Shown piece after piece: positions 1 through 7,988 of a stretch of DNA of 45,560 nucleotides. Position numbers and translations under genes: made by a program. The stretch comes from Tomitella cavernea (GTDB lineage: Bacteria; Actinomycetota; Actinomycetes; Mycobacteriales; Mycobacteriaceae): contig NZ_JAENKO010000036.1 in NCBI RefSeq assembly GCF_016599145.1, forward strand, positions 1 to 45,560, read 5' to 3'. Within the stretch, counting starts at the first letter, position 1. Each line of letters starts with the position of its first letter. The notes below the pieces were generated by a model that was given only the letters and a program-made list of their open reading frames with translations, had not been told where the DNA came from and did no database searches.

Positions 1-114
1 GGCCGCCTGGAACACCTACGCGGCATCGCTCAAGGCTTCCGCAACCTCGACCACTACATCTTGCGATCACTACTGCACTCCGGCCAACTCGCCGCACGCA
101 TCAACGCACTCTAA
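1..114 (+). CDS. ISL3-family transposase, C-terminal fragment
   Basis: Frame 1 is open from the first base and ends in TAA at 112-114, giving 37 residues that include GRLEHLRGIAQGFRNL and HYILRSLLHSG. This Arg/Leu-rich tail ending in a 'G-FRN' motif is typical of the C-terminus of ISL3-family DDE transposases, which cut and paste the element. The gene is cut only by the window edge, so it may be intact in the genome. The stop lies 13 bp inside the IS terminus, as expected for the family. Confidence 0.85.
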   Translation, partial: GRLEHLRGIAQGFRNLDHYILRSLLHSGQLAARINAL

Positions 115-127
115 GAGCTGAAGAGCC
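1..127 (+). mobile_element. ISL3-family insertion sequence, right end (partial)
   Basis: This is the 3' end of an insertion sequence. It holds the last 37 codons of its transposase and ends in GAAGAGCC, the inverse of the GGCTCTTC-type terminus common in ISL3-family elements. The same 127 bp occur as an exact reverse complement at 45434-45560, and identity stops at base 128, which fixes the element's boundary. The rest of the element lies outside the window, so the 8-bp target duplication expected for this family cannot be tested. Confidence 0.85.
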
Positions 128-249
128 CCGAAACCCTCATAGGCACACCTGTACATGATGCGAGGCCGGGAACACAATCCGCGCGGCGCTAAAAGTAGCC
201 TCGCCAGCACTGCACAGGGAACCATCTGTGACACTGCCGACCGACACCA

Positions 250-897
250 TCACAACGGGCGAACGGCTGCGATGCCACTTGCCCGTCGCCGCATCCACAC
301 GACGATGCTGCCGGCCCCGCCGGCGAGCAGCAGACCATTCTCCACTGCGGTAAACGACGTTTCCCACGACCCGGCGCCACGCCGGAAAAGATCTGCCGCC
401 ACCGCTAACGCCAGCACCAGCATCAGGACTGGACGGTGTCGTGACGCCCACCCGAGTGCGCCGCCAACAATTCCGGCCGCGATCGCGATGAGGTACCAGC
501 TCGGATCGGCGAACACATCCGCCACGCCCACGGTCCCGTCGTGGCCGGGCGGTGCGCCGCGCAATGCTCCGAACGTGAAGTACGACATCAACGCTGCGGC
601 CATGAACACGGCCCCGGCGCACGGGGCGGCCAGCCGGGACGGGGCGGCCCGGCGGCCGAGTAAAAACGGTGCCGCGAACCAGACGGTGACTGAGTTGACC
701 ACTCCGGTGACAACCAGGCGGACAAATTCGCCACCAGAGACAGCCGCTCCGCGCATGGGAGCCGAGTCCGTCAATGATGAGGCGAAGCCAGCCCCGCACC
801 CCAACAGCACCGCGAGTACGAGCACTCCCACCCACATCGCCCATCGAGACGAGACGCCGGCAACGGTGTCCCGCTGGCGGGAAGAGGTACTGACCAC
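250..897 (-). CDS. Multi-pass membrane protein of unknown function (DUF6518-like)
   Basis: A 215-residue protein with about six hydrophobic segments, for example WVGVLVLAVLLGCGAGFASS near residue 22, then segments around 60-80, 95-115, 135-155, 160-175 and 190-205, ending in a basic tail. It has no catalytic motif or soluble domain. Size and topology resemble small actinobacterial membrane proteins annotated as DUF6518, but I recall this family only loosely. The start is uncertain: GTG at 897 has no clear ribosome-binding site, and ATG at 837, just before the first membrane segment, is an alternative. It stands alone between the ISL3 end and the IS3 element, with no operon partner. Confidence 0.6.
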   Translation of the reverse strand: MVSTSSRQRDTVAGVSSRWAMWVGVLVLAVLLGCGAGFASSLTDSAPMRGAAVSGGEFVRLVVTGVVNSVTVWFAAPFLLGRRAAPSRLAAPCAGAVFMAAALMSYFTFGALRGAPPGHDGTVGVADVFADPSWYLIAIAAGIVGGALGWASRHRPVLMLVLALAVAADLFRRGAGSWETSFTAVENGLLLAGGAGSIVVWMRRRASGIAAVRPL

Positions 898-1190
898 AAC
901 CGCAAACTATAGGGCCCGCCCCCGCTAGCCTCGATCTTTCTTCCGACAGGTGGCCTGGCCTGATCCGGTTCGGATAGCGGGTTTTCGCGCCGATCGACGC
1001 CCGAGGGTATGCGGTATCGCCCGCATGCCTGCGGTGGGGCCGGGTTCCACGGGCACCCGGTGATGGTTCGCTCCTTCCTGATCGTGCGGACAACGACCGG
1101 GCCGTCAAAGCGGGGCGAGGGTCGCTAAGCGCGCCAAGCCGGCGGTCAACAGCCCGGTCCACTGGGGGTTGCCGCCGATGTGCAGCCGTA
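898..1190. other. Intergenic stretch left of the IS3 element
   Basis: No convincing gene lies here. On the minus strand a frame runs out of the IS and stops at 1105 with about 28 residues of flanking sequence (including HIGGNPQWTGLL). This could be the tail of a gene broken by the IS, but I do not recognise it. Confidence 0.4.
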
Positions 1191-1242
1191 TGAACCGTCC
1201 TGGGTCTGGTGGAGACCGTGAACGCACCAGGAGAATGCGATC

Positions 1243-1572
1243 ATGGGAGCACCACGCAAGTTCGATCAGGAGACCCGTGAGCGGGCCGTCCGGATGTATC
1301 ACGACCGGCTGAAGGAGAACGACGGCGAGTCCAAGCTCGGCGCCCGCCGGCACGTCGGCGCTCTCCGGGGCATCAACCCCGCCACACTCCGCAACTGGAT
1401 CGACGCCGACGAAGCGACCGGCTCGTCGACCGGTGCAGAACCTGGCTCGTCGGTGTCGGCTGAACTGAAGGCCCTCCGAAGGGAGAATGCTGAATTGCGA
1501 AGGGCCAACGAGATTTTGAAGACTGCGTCAGCGTTTTTCGCAGCGGCGGAGGTCGACCGCCGACTGCGGTGA
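1243..1572 (+). CDS. IS3-family transposase OrfA (helix-turn-helix and leucine zipper)
   Basis: A 109-residue protein that binds the ends of the element. The N-terminal half starts MGAPRKFDQETRERAVRMY and carries the HTH_Tnp_1 pattern ending in NPATLRNWID. The C-terminal half is a short coiled coil (LKALRRENAELRRANEILK, about residues 72-90) like the zippers OrfA uses to pair with itself and with the OrfAB fusion. Its TGA stop at 1570-1572 overlaps the GTG of orfB at 1569. IS3 elements normally make the full transposase by a -1 shift; the T5 run at 1534-1538 is the nearest slip candidate, but it is not a canonical heptamer. The gene looks intact. Confidence 0.93.
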   Translation: MGAPRKFDQETRERAVRMYHDRLKENDGESKLGARRHVGALRGINPATLRNWIDADEATGSSTGAEPGSSVSAELKALRRENAELRRANEILKTASAFFAAAEVDRRLR

Positions 1573-2504
1573 TCGTCGATTACATCGATGCTCACCGGCA
1601 CTTGTTCGGGGTCGACCCGATCTGCCGCGTGCTCTCCGAGCACGGCATGGCGATCGCCCCGTCCACGTACTACGCACGCAAGAAGGCCGGCGCGGTCTCC
1701 GAGGCCGTCCTGGTCGAGGCGTACGCCGCCAACGCTGTTTTCGACGTCTACGACCGCAATCGCCGCGTCTACGGGGTCCGGAAGCTCTGGCGCGCGATGT
1801 GGCACGCCGGCCACGCGATGGGCCGCGATCAAGTGGCCCGGTTGATGACGGTTTGTGGGATCTCCGGGGCCGTCCGCGGCGCGCATCGCACCGTCACCAC
1901 CCGACGTGATGATCGGGCACCGAGGTTCCCCGATCATGTTGAGCGGCAATGGGGCCGACCCACTACACCCGATCAGCTGTGGGTGGCCGATTTCACCTAC
2001 GTGTGGACGCTCGCCGGCTTCGTCTACGTTGCGTTCCTGGTCGACGTCTTTTCTCGCCGGATCCTGGGATGGCGGGTCATGTCGAGCAAGCACACCCCGT
2101 TGGTGACCAGCGTCGTAGAGCAAGCCCTGTTCACACGTCGGCGAAGCGGATTCACCTTTACCCCAACAGTTTTGGTGCATCACGGCGATGCCGGTAGCCA
2201 GTACACGTCGATCACGTTCTCCAGGGAGCTCCGCGAGGCCGGGATCACCGGGTCGATCGGTTCAGTCGGGGATGCTCTCGACAACGCATTGATGGAGTCG
2301 ACTATCGGCCTGTACAAGACCGAGCTGATCGACGTCGAACGGTCACGGTCGTGGACCGGTCGAGCTGAAGTTGAGCGCGAGACCGCGGCCTGGGTGCACT
2401 GGTACAACACCGAGCGTCTGCACTCGGCGATCGGTTACACCCCGCCAATCCAGCACGAGGAGCGCTACCGTCAGAACGTCCCCTCGACACCCGAGGTGGC
2501 CTAA
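1569..2504 (+). CDS. IS3-family transposase OrfB (DDE integrase core)
   Basis: A 311-residue catalytic subunit with an rve-type RNase H fold. The first Asp lies in LWVADFTYVWT, the second in the block VHHGDAGSQYTS, and the Glu in GDALDNALMESTIGLYK, giving the D-D-(35)-E triad. The C-terminal block WVHWYNTERLHSAIGYTPP is a strong family signature. No internal stop or shift is visible, so the enzyme is probably active. The GTG start overlaps the orfA stop by four bases, so orfB could be made by translational coupling or as a frameshift fusion with OrfA. Confidence 0.95.
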   Translation: MIVDYIDAHRHLFGVDPICRVLSEHGMAIAPSTYYARKKAGAVSEAVLVEAYAANAVFDVYDRNRRVYGVRKLWRAMWHAGHAMGRDQVARLMTVCGISGAVRGAHRTVTTRRDDRAPRFPDHVERQWGRPTTPDQLWVADFTYVWTLAGFVYVAFLVDVFSRRILGWRVMSSKHTPLVTSVVEQALFTRRRSGFTFTPTVLVHHGDAGSQYTSITFSRELREAGITGSIGSVGDALDNALMESTIGLYKTELIDVERSRSWTGRAEVERETAAWVHWYNTERLHSAIGYTPPIQHEERYRQNVPSTPEVA

Positions 2505-2587
2505 ATCCAGGTCTCCGACCGGACCAGGACGGTTCACGGCGGGGCCAGACCCATGGGACCGGCTACTGGTCGCGGCTCGACAACAGC

Positions 2588-3430
2588 TCAGTCGGGAGCG
2601 TGGATGCGGCGCAGGTAGGCGCCGCGCTGGGCTGGGTCGACCTTCCGCAGGGGTGCGTCGTCACCGATGATGCGACGGAACGGCCGGGCCAGCGACTCGG
2701 GCATGACCGCGCTGCTCCGGGCCAGTGCCCCGAGGTAGCCGGGGACGCCGATCTCTGCCTTGCGGGTCCGGACCGTCCCCACGACCGCGTCGGCGATCCG
2801 CTCGGGGGCGACCTGCGGCAGCCATCCGAAGTCGATGCCCGAGGCGAGTTCGGTTCTCACAGCGCTGGGCAAGAGGGCGCTGACACTGACGCCGGTGCCG
2901 GCCAGTTCCATGCGCACGGACTCGCTTAGCGCAAGGGCCGCCGCCTTGCTGGCGTTATAGCCGGCCAGACCTTGTAGAGGAAAGCGGCCCACCAGCGAGC
3001 AGACGTTGACCACGTGCCCGACACCACGCTCGACCATGCCGGGCAGCACGACGCGCATGCCGGTCGCCATCCCGAAATAGTTGATCTCCATCGTGGTGCG
3101 GTCGACGTTGCTGTCCTGGTCAAGGAACGCGGCGTTGGGCATGATGCCGGCATTGTTGACCAACACGGCCAGCGACCTCGCATGTACCGCCTCGGCCTGC
3201 TCGATGAACGACACGAACGATGCGTGGTCGGTGACATCCAACGCGTGACCAGATACTCGGGCTCCCAAGGCGGTGGCAGACTCGCCAGCGAGGTCGGCGT
3301 CCAGATCGCCGATCGCGACGTGCGCGCCGGCGGCGTGGAAGGCGCGGGCGGTCGCGAGACCGATGCCCCGCGCGCCGCCGGTGACGGCCACCAGGGTTCT
3401 GTCAAGCTCGATCGGGGGATAGCGCTTCAT
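2588..3430 (-). CDS. SDR-family NAD(P)-dependent oxidoreductase
   Basis: A 280-residue classical short-chain dehydrogenase. The nucleotide-binding motif TGGARGIG lies near residues 17-24, followed by VNNAGIM, a catalytic Ser region (NVCSLVGRF) and YNASK with the catalytic Tyr and Lys. It probably oxidises an alcohol or reduces a ketone; the substrate is unknown. The C-terminal block IGVPGYLGALAR reappears in the SDR at 22530-23396, so the two are paralogues. AAGGAG lies seven bases before ATG 3430. It follows the aldehyde dehydrogenase on the same strand with a 56-bp gap, suggesting alcohol-to-aldehyde-to-acid steps under control of the TetR gene at 5321-6004. Confidence 0.93.
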   Translation of the reverse strand: MKRYPPIELDRTLVAVTGGARGIGLATARAFHAAGAHVAIGDLDADLAGESATALGARVSGHALDVTDHASFVSFIEQAEAVHARSLAVLVNNAGIMPNAAFLDQDSNVDRTTMEINYFGMATGMRVVLPGMVERGVGHVVNVCSLVGRFPLQGLAGYNASKAAALALSESVRMELAGTGVSVSALLPSAVRTELASGIDFGWLPQVAPERIADAVVGTVRTRKAEIGVPGYLGALARSSAVMPESLARPFRRIIGDDAPLRKVDPAQRGAYLRRIHAPD

Positions 3431-3486
3431 GAGACTCTCCTTCTGCGGGTCCGTATAGGTTTCGAGCTGCGGCCTGTCGACCAGGG

Positions 3487-5208
3487 TCAGGCGCGGACGG
3501 CGTGGGCCAGCACTGCGGCCAGACGCGCCGGCGTGGGCCGGGTGGCGTACCGGGTGAAAGCTCGGGCCGTCTGCCGGGCGGTGCGCGCGGTGGCGAACCA
3601 GGGCGGGACGGGCAGCAAACTCAGCTCGCCACCGACCAGGGAACGAGGGAACGGCCGGAAGGGCCCGGTGGCCACCACGCGTTCGACATCGGGCACGAAG
3701 CCGCTGTTGTGGACCCGGCCGATCCCCGATCCGACGTCCTTCAGCGTGCCCCCCGGGAAGGCGCCCCAGGATAGGCGCGGGTCGAGAAAAGCGATGCCGC
3801 TCCAGATGTTGATGCCGATAGCGCCGTATCGCAGGTCTTCGACCGCCTCGTCAAAGGAGGAACCCAGGCGACGTCGCTGCTGTGGGGCGACGATGATCGT
3901 GGCGCCGAGAGTCCCGGCCAGGCGCGTGTTGGCGAACGCGACCGCGCTGCGCAGGTAGTCTGCCGGCTTCCCTGGCAAGGAGGTGAGGCCGAGGACACGA
4001 CCGAAGTACTCGGTGGTCAGCAGGTCTTGGGAGGTCTCCGGGGTGACCTCGGCGAGAAATGTCGCGCCCGCGGTGGTCCCGTCGGGGTACGCGGTGCGAG
4101 CCCGGTCCTCCGAGGCGGAGGACCCGGGGTACCAGTTATCCCGGGGCGGGATTCGCTCGAACGCTGCGTGCAGCTCCGCAACGAAGTCGTCGCGCTGGTC
4201 CCAGTCGGCCGGCATGATGACGATCTGGGCGGCGACGCAGTTGTGGCCGGCGTTGTGGACCTTGAGGCTCGCGACGTGTTCGGCCTGGAAGCGCAGGTCG
4301 CGAGCGCTCCATCGCCCCGGGACGATGATGATCGGTGAAACGCCGCCGAGCTCGCTGGTGACAGGTTTGTCGAGACGGGGCCGTGCCGGTGTGTCCGGCT
4401 TGCCGGGCTTGCTTCTCCGGCCCGTATCGTCTGAGGTGCGCGGTTCGGGTCCCCACACGATCGCGTCGTGTGTGGCGGCCGACCCGGTAACGTGCACGTG
4501 ACTGATGCCGGGATGGGCGACCAGGTCCGCGCCGACCTCGGCGCCACCGTTGACGACGGCCACAAGGTCCGCGGCGATGAGCGGCGCGAGCGCGGCGGCA
4601 TACGCCTCGAGAAGGCCGCTGAAGGTCGGGTTCAGCTTCAGAATCGCCGGGCGCCCATGTACGACCAGCGAATCGAGGACGTCCATCGGGCCGATCGCCG
4701 TCACATTGCCCGCGCCGAGGACCACACCGACACCGGCCGGCGATGCGCCCGGCTCGCAAGCAGGGCGTGCCCTCCGCTCCGCGTCATCGCGGCGCACGCC
4801 CGGCCTCAGCCACAGGTCGGCGGTAATGCCGCTGTAGAGCAGGCGGTCCGTCGCAGTTCGCGGCAGCATCCGCACGGCGGCCCGACCCCCCGGAGCCGAT
4901 CGAGGCGCGACGCCGCGCAACGGGGACTCTCCCCGGGCCAGAGCGAGGAGCGAAGCGGAGTACTGGTCTACCGCGTTGATGGTCGGAAACGGGCCGGACA
5001 GCCACTCCTCCGCCTCGGCTGTGGCGCTCGAGATCCCCTTGGCGGTTAGAGCCGCTTGAACCCACGCCTCGCTCGCAGCAGCGACCGACTCGCGGGTCCT
5101 CCCGATAAGTGCTGCCCGGTCGCTGTACGACATCCCCGCCCAGGAGACGGCGCCCGCCGTCAGCCGATCAACGAGGCCGTCCATCTGCGCGCTGACCGTC
5201 GTAGGCAT
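3487..5208 (-). CDS. Aldehyde dehydrogenase family protein
   Basis: A 573-residue protein that should oxidise an aldehyde to a carboxylate with NAD(P). The catalytic Glu is E286 in VTSELGG and the catalytic Cys is C324 in AGHNCVAAQ. The cofactor region includes LGAGNVTAI and HVTGSAATHD. It is longer than the usual ~490 residues: a hydrophilic Arg/Lys/Pro-rich segment of about 30 residues sits between the TGS motif and the Glu, and the C-terminus has about 60 extra residues rich in Ala and Arg. ATG 5208 has AGGAG just upstream, and that Shine-Dalgarno sequence runs into the 27-bp palindrome, so a bound repressor would mask it. It is the first gene of a two-gene unit with the downstream SDR. 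Confidence 0.92.
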   Translation of the reverse strand: MPTTVSAQMDGLVDRLTAGAVSWAGMSYSDRAALIGRTRESVAAASEAWVQAALTAKGISSATAEAEEWLSGPFPTINAVDQYSASLLALARGESPLRGVAPRSAPGGRAAVRMLPRTATDRLLYSGITADLWLRPGVRRDDAERRARPACEPGASPAGVGVVLGAGNVTAIGPMDVLDSLVVHGRPAILKLNPTFSGLLEAYAAALAPLIAADLVAVVNGGAEVGADLVAHPGISHVHVTGSAATHDAIVWGPEPRTSDDTGRRSKPGKPDTPARPRLDKPVTSELGGVSPIIIVPGRWSARDLRFQAEHVASLKVHNAGHNCVAAQIVIMPADWDQRDDFVAELHAAFERIPPRDNWYPGSSASEDRARTAYPDGTTAGATFLAEVTPETSQDLLTTEYFGRVLGLTSLPGKPADYLRSAVAFANTRLAGTLGATIIVAPQQRRRLGSSFDEAVEDLRYGAIGINIWSGIAFLDPRLSWGAFPGGTLKDVGSGIGRVHNSGFVPDVERVVATGPFRPFPRSLVGGELSLLPVPPWFATARTARQTARAFTRYATRPTPARLAAVLAHAVRA

Positions 5209-5219
5209 CCCCTGCTCCT

Positions 5220-5246
5220 CTATCTCGGACTAATAGTCCGAGATAG
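5220..5246. promoter_or_regulatory. Perfect 27-bp palindrome, probable TetR operator
   Basis: Thirteen bases on each side of a central A at 5233 are exact reverse complements; the right half-site is TAGTCCGAGATAG. It lies between the divergent aldehyde dehydrogenase (start 5208) and TetR gene (5321), touches the dehydrogenase ribosome-binding site, and overlaps TAGTAT/ATACTA sequences at 5244-5249 that could act as -10 elements. Perfect symmetry of this length in a divergent promoter strongly suggests the binding site of the adjacent TetR dimer. Confidence 0.88.
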
Positions 5247-5320
5247 TATGCATGTACAGGTCCGTCGAGTCCATAGAGCGGACGTACTTCGCATGGATCG
5301 GGACGGTAGGTTTGTTGCTC

Positions 5321-6004
5321 ATGAAGACGCGTCGGGACGGTCGCAGCGCGCGATGGGACCAGCACCGAGCCGAACGACGAGCCGAGGTCATCACCACGGC
5401 CGTCCGACTCATCGCGGAGGGGCGGGACGGCGCCAACGTCGCCATGCTCAGCGCCGCCACGCCGATCCCTCGCTCGACCATCTACCGGCTGTTCAACAGC
5501 ACTGCCGAACTCGAGGAGGCGATCCGGCAGGGCATCGTCGCACGTCTGCTCGACGACATCGACCTGCACGTAGACCATGACGACTCCATCGCCACCTTCG
5601 CGCGACGCAGCGTCGGGGCTTACACATCCTGGGTGGCGACCAACCCCCGGTTGCAGATCTATATGACCGGCCGGACCGGCAGCCCCAGCCCCGGGTCACC
5701 GGCAGTTTCAAACGGCCGCCGGCAGTTCGTCGCCGTCGTTGCCGACGCCTTGCGCGAACTGCTTCGCAGGAGTGCACCTGACTCGACGATCGACTGGATC
5801 GCCGCCCGGAGCGCCTCGGGCATAGTCGCCCTCGTCGAATCCGTCGTCGTGGACGCGTACGTGGAACGGAGCGAGATCGCCGATGGCGCACCCCACCTCG
5901 TCGAGTTCCTCAGTGGCGCGCTGCGCGGCGTGGTGATCGCGGCCGGCCGGGCCCGAGGCGTAGACCTCGACGTCGACGCGTCGCGCGGCGTGCCGGCCGG
6001 TTGA
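5321..6004 (+). CDS. TetR/AcrR-family transcriptional repressor
   Basis: A 227-residue regulator. The helix-turn-helix (NVAMLSAATPIPRSTIYRLFNSTAEL) occupies about residues 42-67, followed by an all-helical ligand domain with no recognisable effector motif. I chose ATG 5321 because it begins the basic arm directly before the first helix; an upstream in-frame ATG at 5252 would add 23 residues unlike the family and lies almost on the operator. It is divergent from the aldehyde dehydrogenase-SDR pair, and the 27-bp palindrome between them is the probable operator, so it likely represses that pair and itself until an aldehyde, alcohol or related ligand binds. Confidence 0.9.
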   Translation: MKTRRDGRSARWDQHRAERRAEVITTAVRLIAEGRDGANVAMLSAATPIPRSTIYRLFNSTAELEEAIRQGIVARLLDDIDLHVDHDDSIATFARRSVGAYTSWVATNPRLQIYMTGRTGSPSPGSPAVSNGRRQFVAVVADALRELLRRSAPDSTIDWIAARSASGIVALVESVVVDAYVERSEIADGAPHLVEFLSGALRGVVIAAGRARGVDLDVDASRGVPAG

Positions 6005-6297
6005 CCAGTGTGCACGTAGCTCTCGGTTTCGAGGCTCCGCCGATAGTTTCGGTCAGGTTGGGCTCAGCGACAGGTGGAGGGACTTGGGGGAGCGCGCCAG
6101 GGCGGGACCGTAAACGGGTTCGGCGGTCAAGCCTGCGAGCAGGAGTGAATTTAAGCAAGGCTGGCCCAATGTCGACAATCTCAGACTGACCATCTTGTTA
6201 TGTCTCAAACGTTGCGAAGCCCCTGGTGTCTGTCTCAATATTCGGCGACGACGGACGGGCGCGCCGGGTCCGGACGCCGGTGACCTGATCGTGATCG
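6005..6297. other. Intergenic stretch with no recognised gene
   Basis: This lies between the convergent ends of the TetR gene and the diiron oxygenase gene. Short frames exist on both strands but none has a ribosome-binding site or a recognisable motif. The part around 6140-6200 is more AT-rich than its surroundings. Confidence 0.4.
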
Positions 6298-7332
6298 TCA
6301 GGCCGCGGCCCGCGACGGCTCGCTGCGGTACCGGGAGGGACGCCCGTCGGTTCCGGTCCGCCTCCACCACCACAGGGTGAACCGGGTGCGCATGCCGTTG
6401 GCGTCGGCGAGGGCCCGGACGTCCGCGCAGGCGTCGGAGAGGAGACGCCGGAAATCAGGGTTGCGCATGGAATAGGTTTCGCGCAGAACGTCGCGGGGAA
6501 TGCCCATCGCCTTCGCGTCCTGCCTGCTCGGCACGACGATGCCCCAGAACCCGATACGCATGATCAACGGGGTCGTGACGCCGAGCGCGAACCGGTTGAC
6601 GCGGCTCATGCGTGGAGCGTGACGGCGCAGCCACGCGTGGGCGAACCCGATGTGCCGAGCCTCCTCGGCCAGGTGGATCTCCATGATGCGGTCGGTGAGC
6701 GGGTGGATGCCGCCGCCGCGCATGATGCTCTTCTGGATGTGGTCGATCGGCTCCTCGCCGGCGAGGATGATCTGGAAGAACAAGCTGGGCCACAGCGAGC
6801 CCAGCATGCCGACGAGCGGGAACGACTTGATGAACAACGTCGGCCCGCCGTGCACCTCGGGAGCCACCCTGTTGGTGAACTCCTGGAACATCTGGATGTG
6901 GTGGGTCTCTTCGGTGAGTTCGTGCATGAAGTAGCGGAACTCGGGGTTCTCGTTGGCCAGGCCCATGAGGAACTGGGTGCCGCCGAGCAGCAGCAGTTGC
7001 TCGAATTGGCTGCCGGTCTTCGTGATCGACGCGATCCGGAGGCGGGCGACGCGCCGTTGCTCGGTGGCCGGCAGGCACCGGAACCAGTCGGTGCGGCTCA
7101 AGGGGTCGACGTCGGGCAGCGTCCAGCGTGGGTCGTCCGCGGGGGCGGCGAACGCGGGTGAATCCCACGCGATGTCCTTGAACGCCTCGAAGTGAGGACC
7201 CGTGGAAGACGCCTCGGACAGCGTGCGCAGGGTGTCTACGTACTCGCGACCTGCACTATCGGCGTTGCGCAGCGTGGTCACGCGGCCGGCAGCGGCACGG
7301 CGCCGTGAGCGACGGATTGCGGGGGCCTGCAT
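6298..7332 (-). CDS. AurF-like diiron oxygenase
   Basis: A 344-residue ferritin-like helical protein with the metal-ligand pattern of the AurF / p-aminobenzoate N-oxygenase family: a Glu near FEQLLLL, then ELTEETHHIQMF, AGEEPIDHIQ and HLAEEARHIGFAH, which supply the Glu and His ligands of a di-iron centre. Known members oxidise arylamines or other substrates with O2. The substrate here is unknown, and no nitro- or amino-biosynthetic genes are adjacent. ATG 7332 has AAGGAG six bases upstream, so I prefer it to the longer frame starting at 7374. It is divergent from a TetR remnant that probably once controlled it. Confidence 0.88.
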   Translation of the reverse strand: MQAPAIRRSRRRAAAGRVTTLRNADSAGREYVDTLRTLSEASSTGPHFEAFKDIAWDSPAFAAPADDPRWTLPDVDPLSRTDWFRCLPATEQRRVARLRIASITKTGSQFEQLLLLGGTQFLMGLANENPEFRYFMHELTEETHHIQMFQEFTNRVAPEVHGGPTLFIKSFPLVGMLGSLWPSLFFQIILAGEEPIDHIQKSIMRGGGIHPLTDRIMEIHLAEEARHIGFAHAWLRRHAPRMSRVNRFALGVTTPLIMRIGFWGIVVPSRQDAKAMGIPRDVLRETYSMRNPDFRRLLSDACADVRALADANGMRTRFTLWWWRRTGTDGRPSRYRSEPSRAAA

Positions 7333-7471
7333 CTCGGACTCCTTACGGCCGACTATCCGGGACAATGTGTCCACAGTAGATCTATGTGTGACGCAATGTC
7401 CATAGTTAATGGAATCGTCGCTGATGATCGCTGGCGCGGCGGACGCGCCGGTGCATTCACAGCCAGGGTGA
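7333..7471. promoter_or_regulatory. Promoter region of the diiron oxygenase gene with small inverted repeats
   Basis: It contains GGACA-ATG-TGTCC (7350-7362) and the 8-bp palindrome TAGATCTA (7377-7384) in a stretch poorer in GC than its neighbours. It sits between the oxygenase and the truncated TetR gene, where an operator would be expected. The repeats are short, so this is tentative. Confidence 0.35.
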
Positions 7472-7858
7472 CGGCGTGCCCCGGCCGCCGAGGCGACGCG
7501 GCTGGACCCCGCCGATCTGCCGGGATACGCGGGGCGGGTGCACGACTACTTCGTCGCCAACCCCGACAACCGCAGGCTGATGCAGTGGGGCGCGCTCGAG
7601 GGGCCGGCCGACGACGACACCGTCGTGGAGACGGCGCGGCGTAAGACCGCGATACTGCGCCGCGCCCAGGAGGACGGGCTGCTCGACCCGTCGTGGGATC
7701 CGCTCGACATCCTCGTCTTCGTCAACCAGTTGGCGACTGCCTGGGCCGACGGGCCGCGCTCGGTGGCGTTGGATGACGCTGCGAGGGAGGCGTTCCTGGT
7801 GGACCGGCGTGCGGCCATCGTCGCCGCCGTGGGGCGGCTCTTCCCGGCGGGCGGGTAG
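7472..7858 (+). pseudogene. TetR-family regulator without its DNA-binding domain (remnant)
   Basis: The frame is open from 7472 (an in-frame TGA lies at 7469) to TAG at 7856-7858 and encodes only a TetR C-terminal ligand domain: LDPADLPGYAGRVHDYFVANPDNRRLMQWGALE, shown here only as markers LPGYAGR and LMQWGALE, and later DPLDILVFVNQLATAWADG. No helix-turn-helix is found in any frame between the promoter region and 7472, so the first ~60 residues are missing, probably by deletion. The first usable start is GTG 7538. It is divergent from the diiron oxygenase, which may now be unregulated or controlled from elsewhere. Confidence 0.75.
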
Positions 7859-7988
7859 TGGACGGGCCGCGGTCATCGGATCAGCACAGCGTGCTGGAGT
7901 GGGATGCGCCGACGATGTCGGTACTCCGGGTGCAGCATCCGAAATGCGCGGAGGCGGCCGGTGGGAGAAGCCGGTGACAAGGCAGCCC

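Larger units (their letters stand above)
1191..2536 (+). mobile_element. Complete IS3-family insertion sequence, 1346 bp
   Basis: The element has imperfect 27-bp terminal inverted repeats at 1191-1217 and 2510-2536. They match at 22 of 27 positions, with the outer 13 bases identical (TGAACCGTCCTGG). They begin TGA and end TCA, as is usual in IS3-family elements. Between them lie overlapping orfA and orfB. The three bases outside each end differ (GTA on the left, CGG on the right), so no 3-bp target duplication is seen. The insertion may be old, or recombination may have replaced one flank. Confidence 0.9.

Noticed and set aside
7330-7342. GTCCGAGAT before the diiron oxygenase as a half-site of the 5220-5246 palindrome
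   Set aside because: Nine bases are shared, but the other half is absent and the match covers the ribosome-binding site and start codon, so coincidence is more likely.
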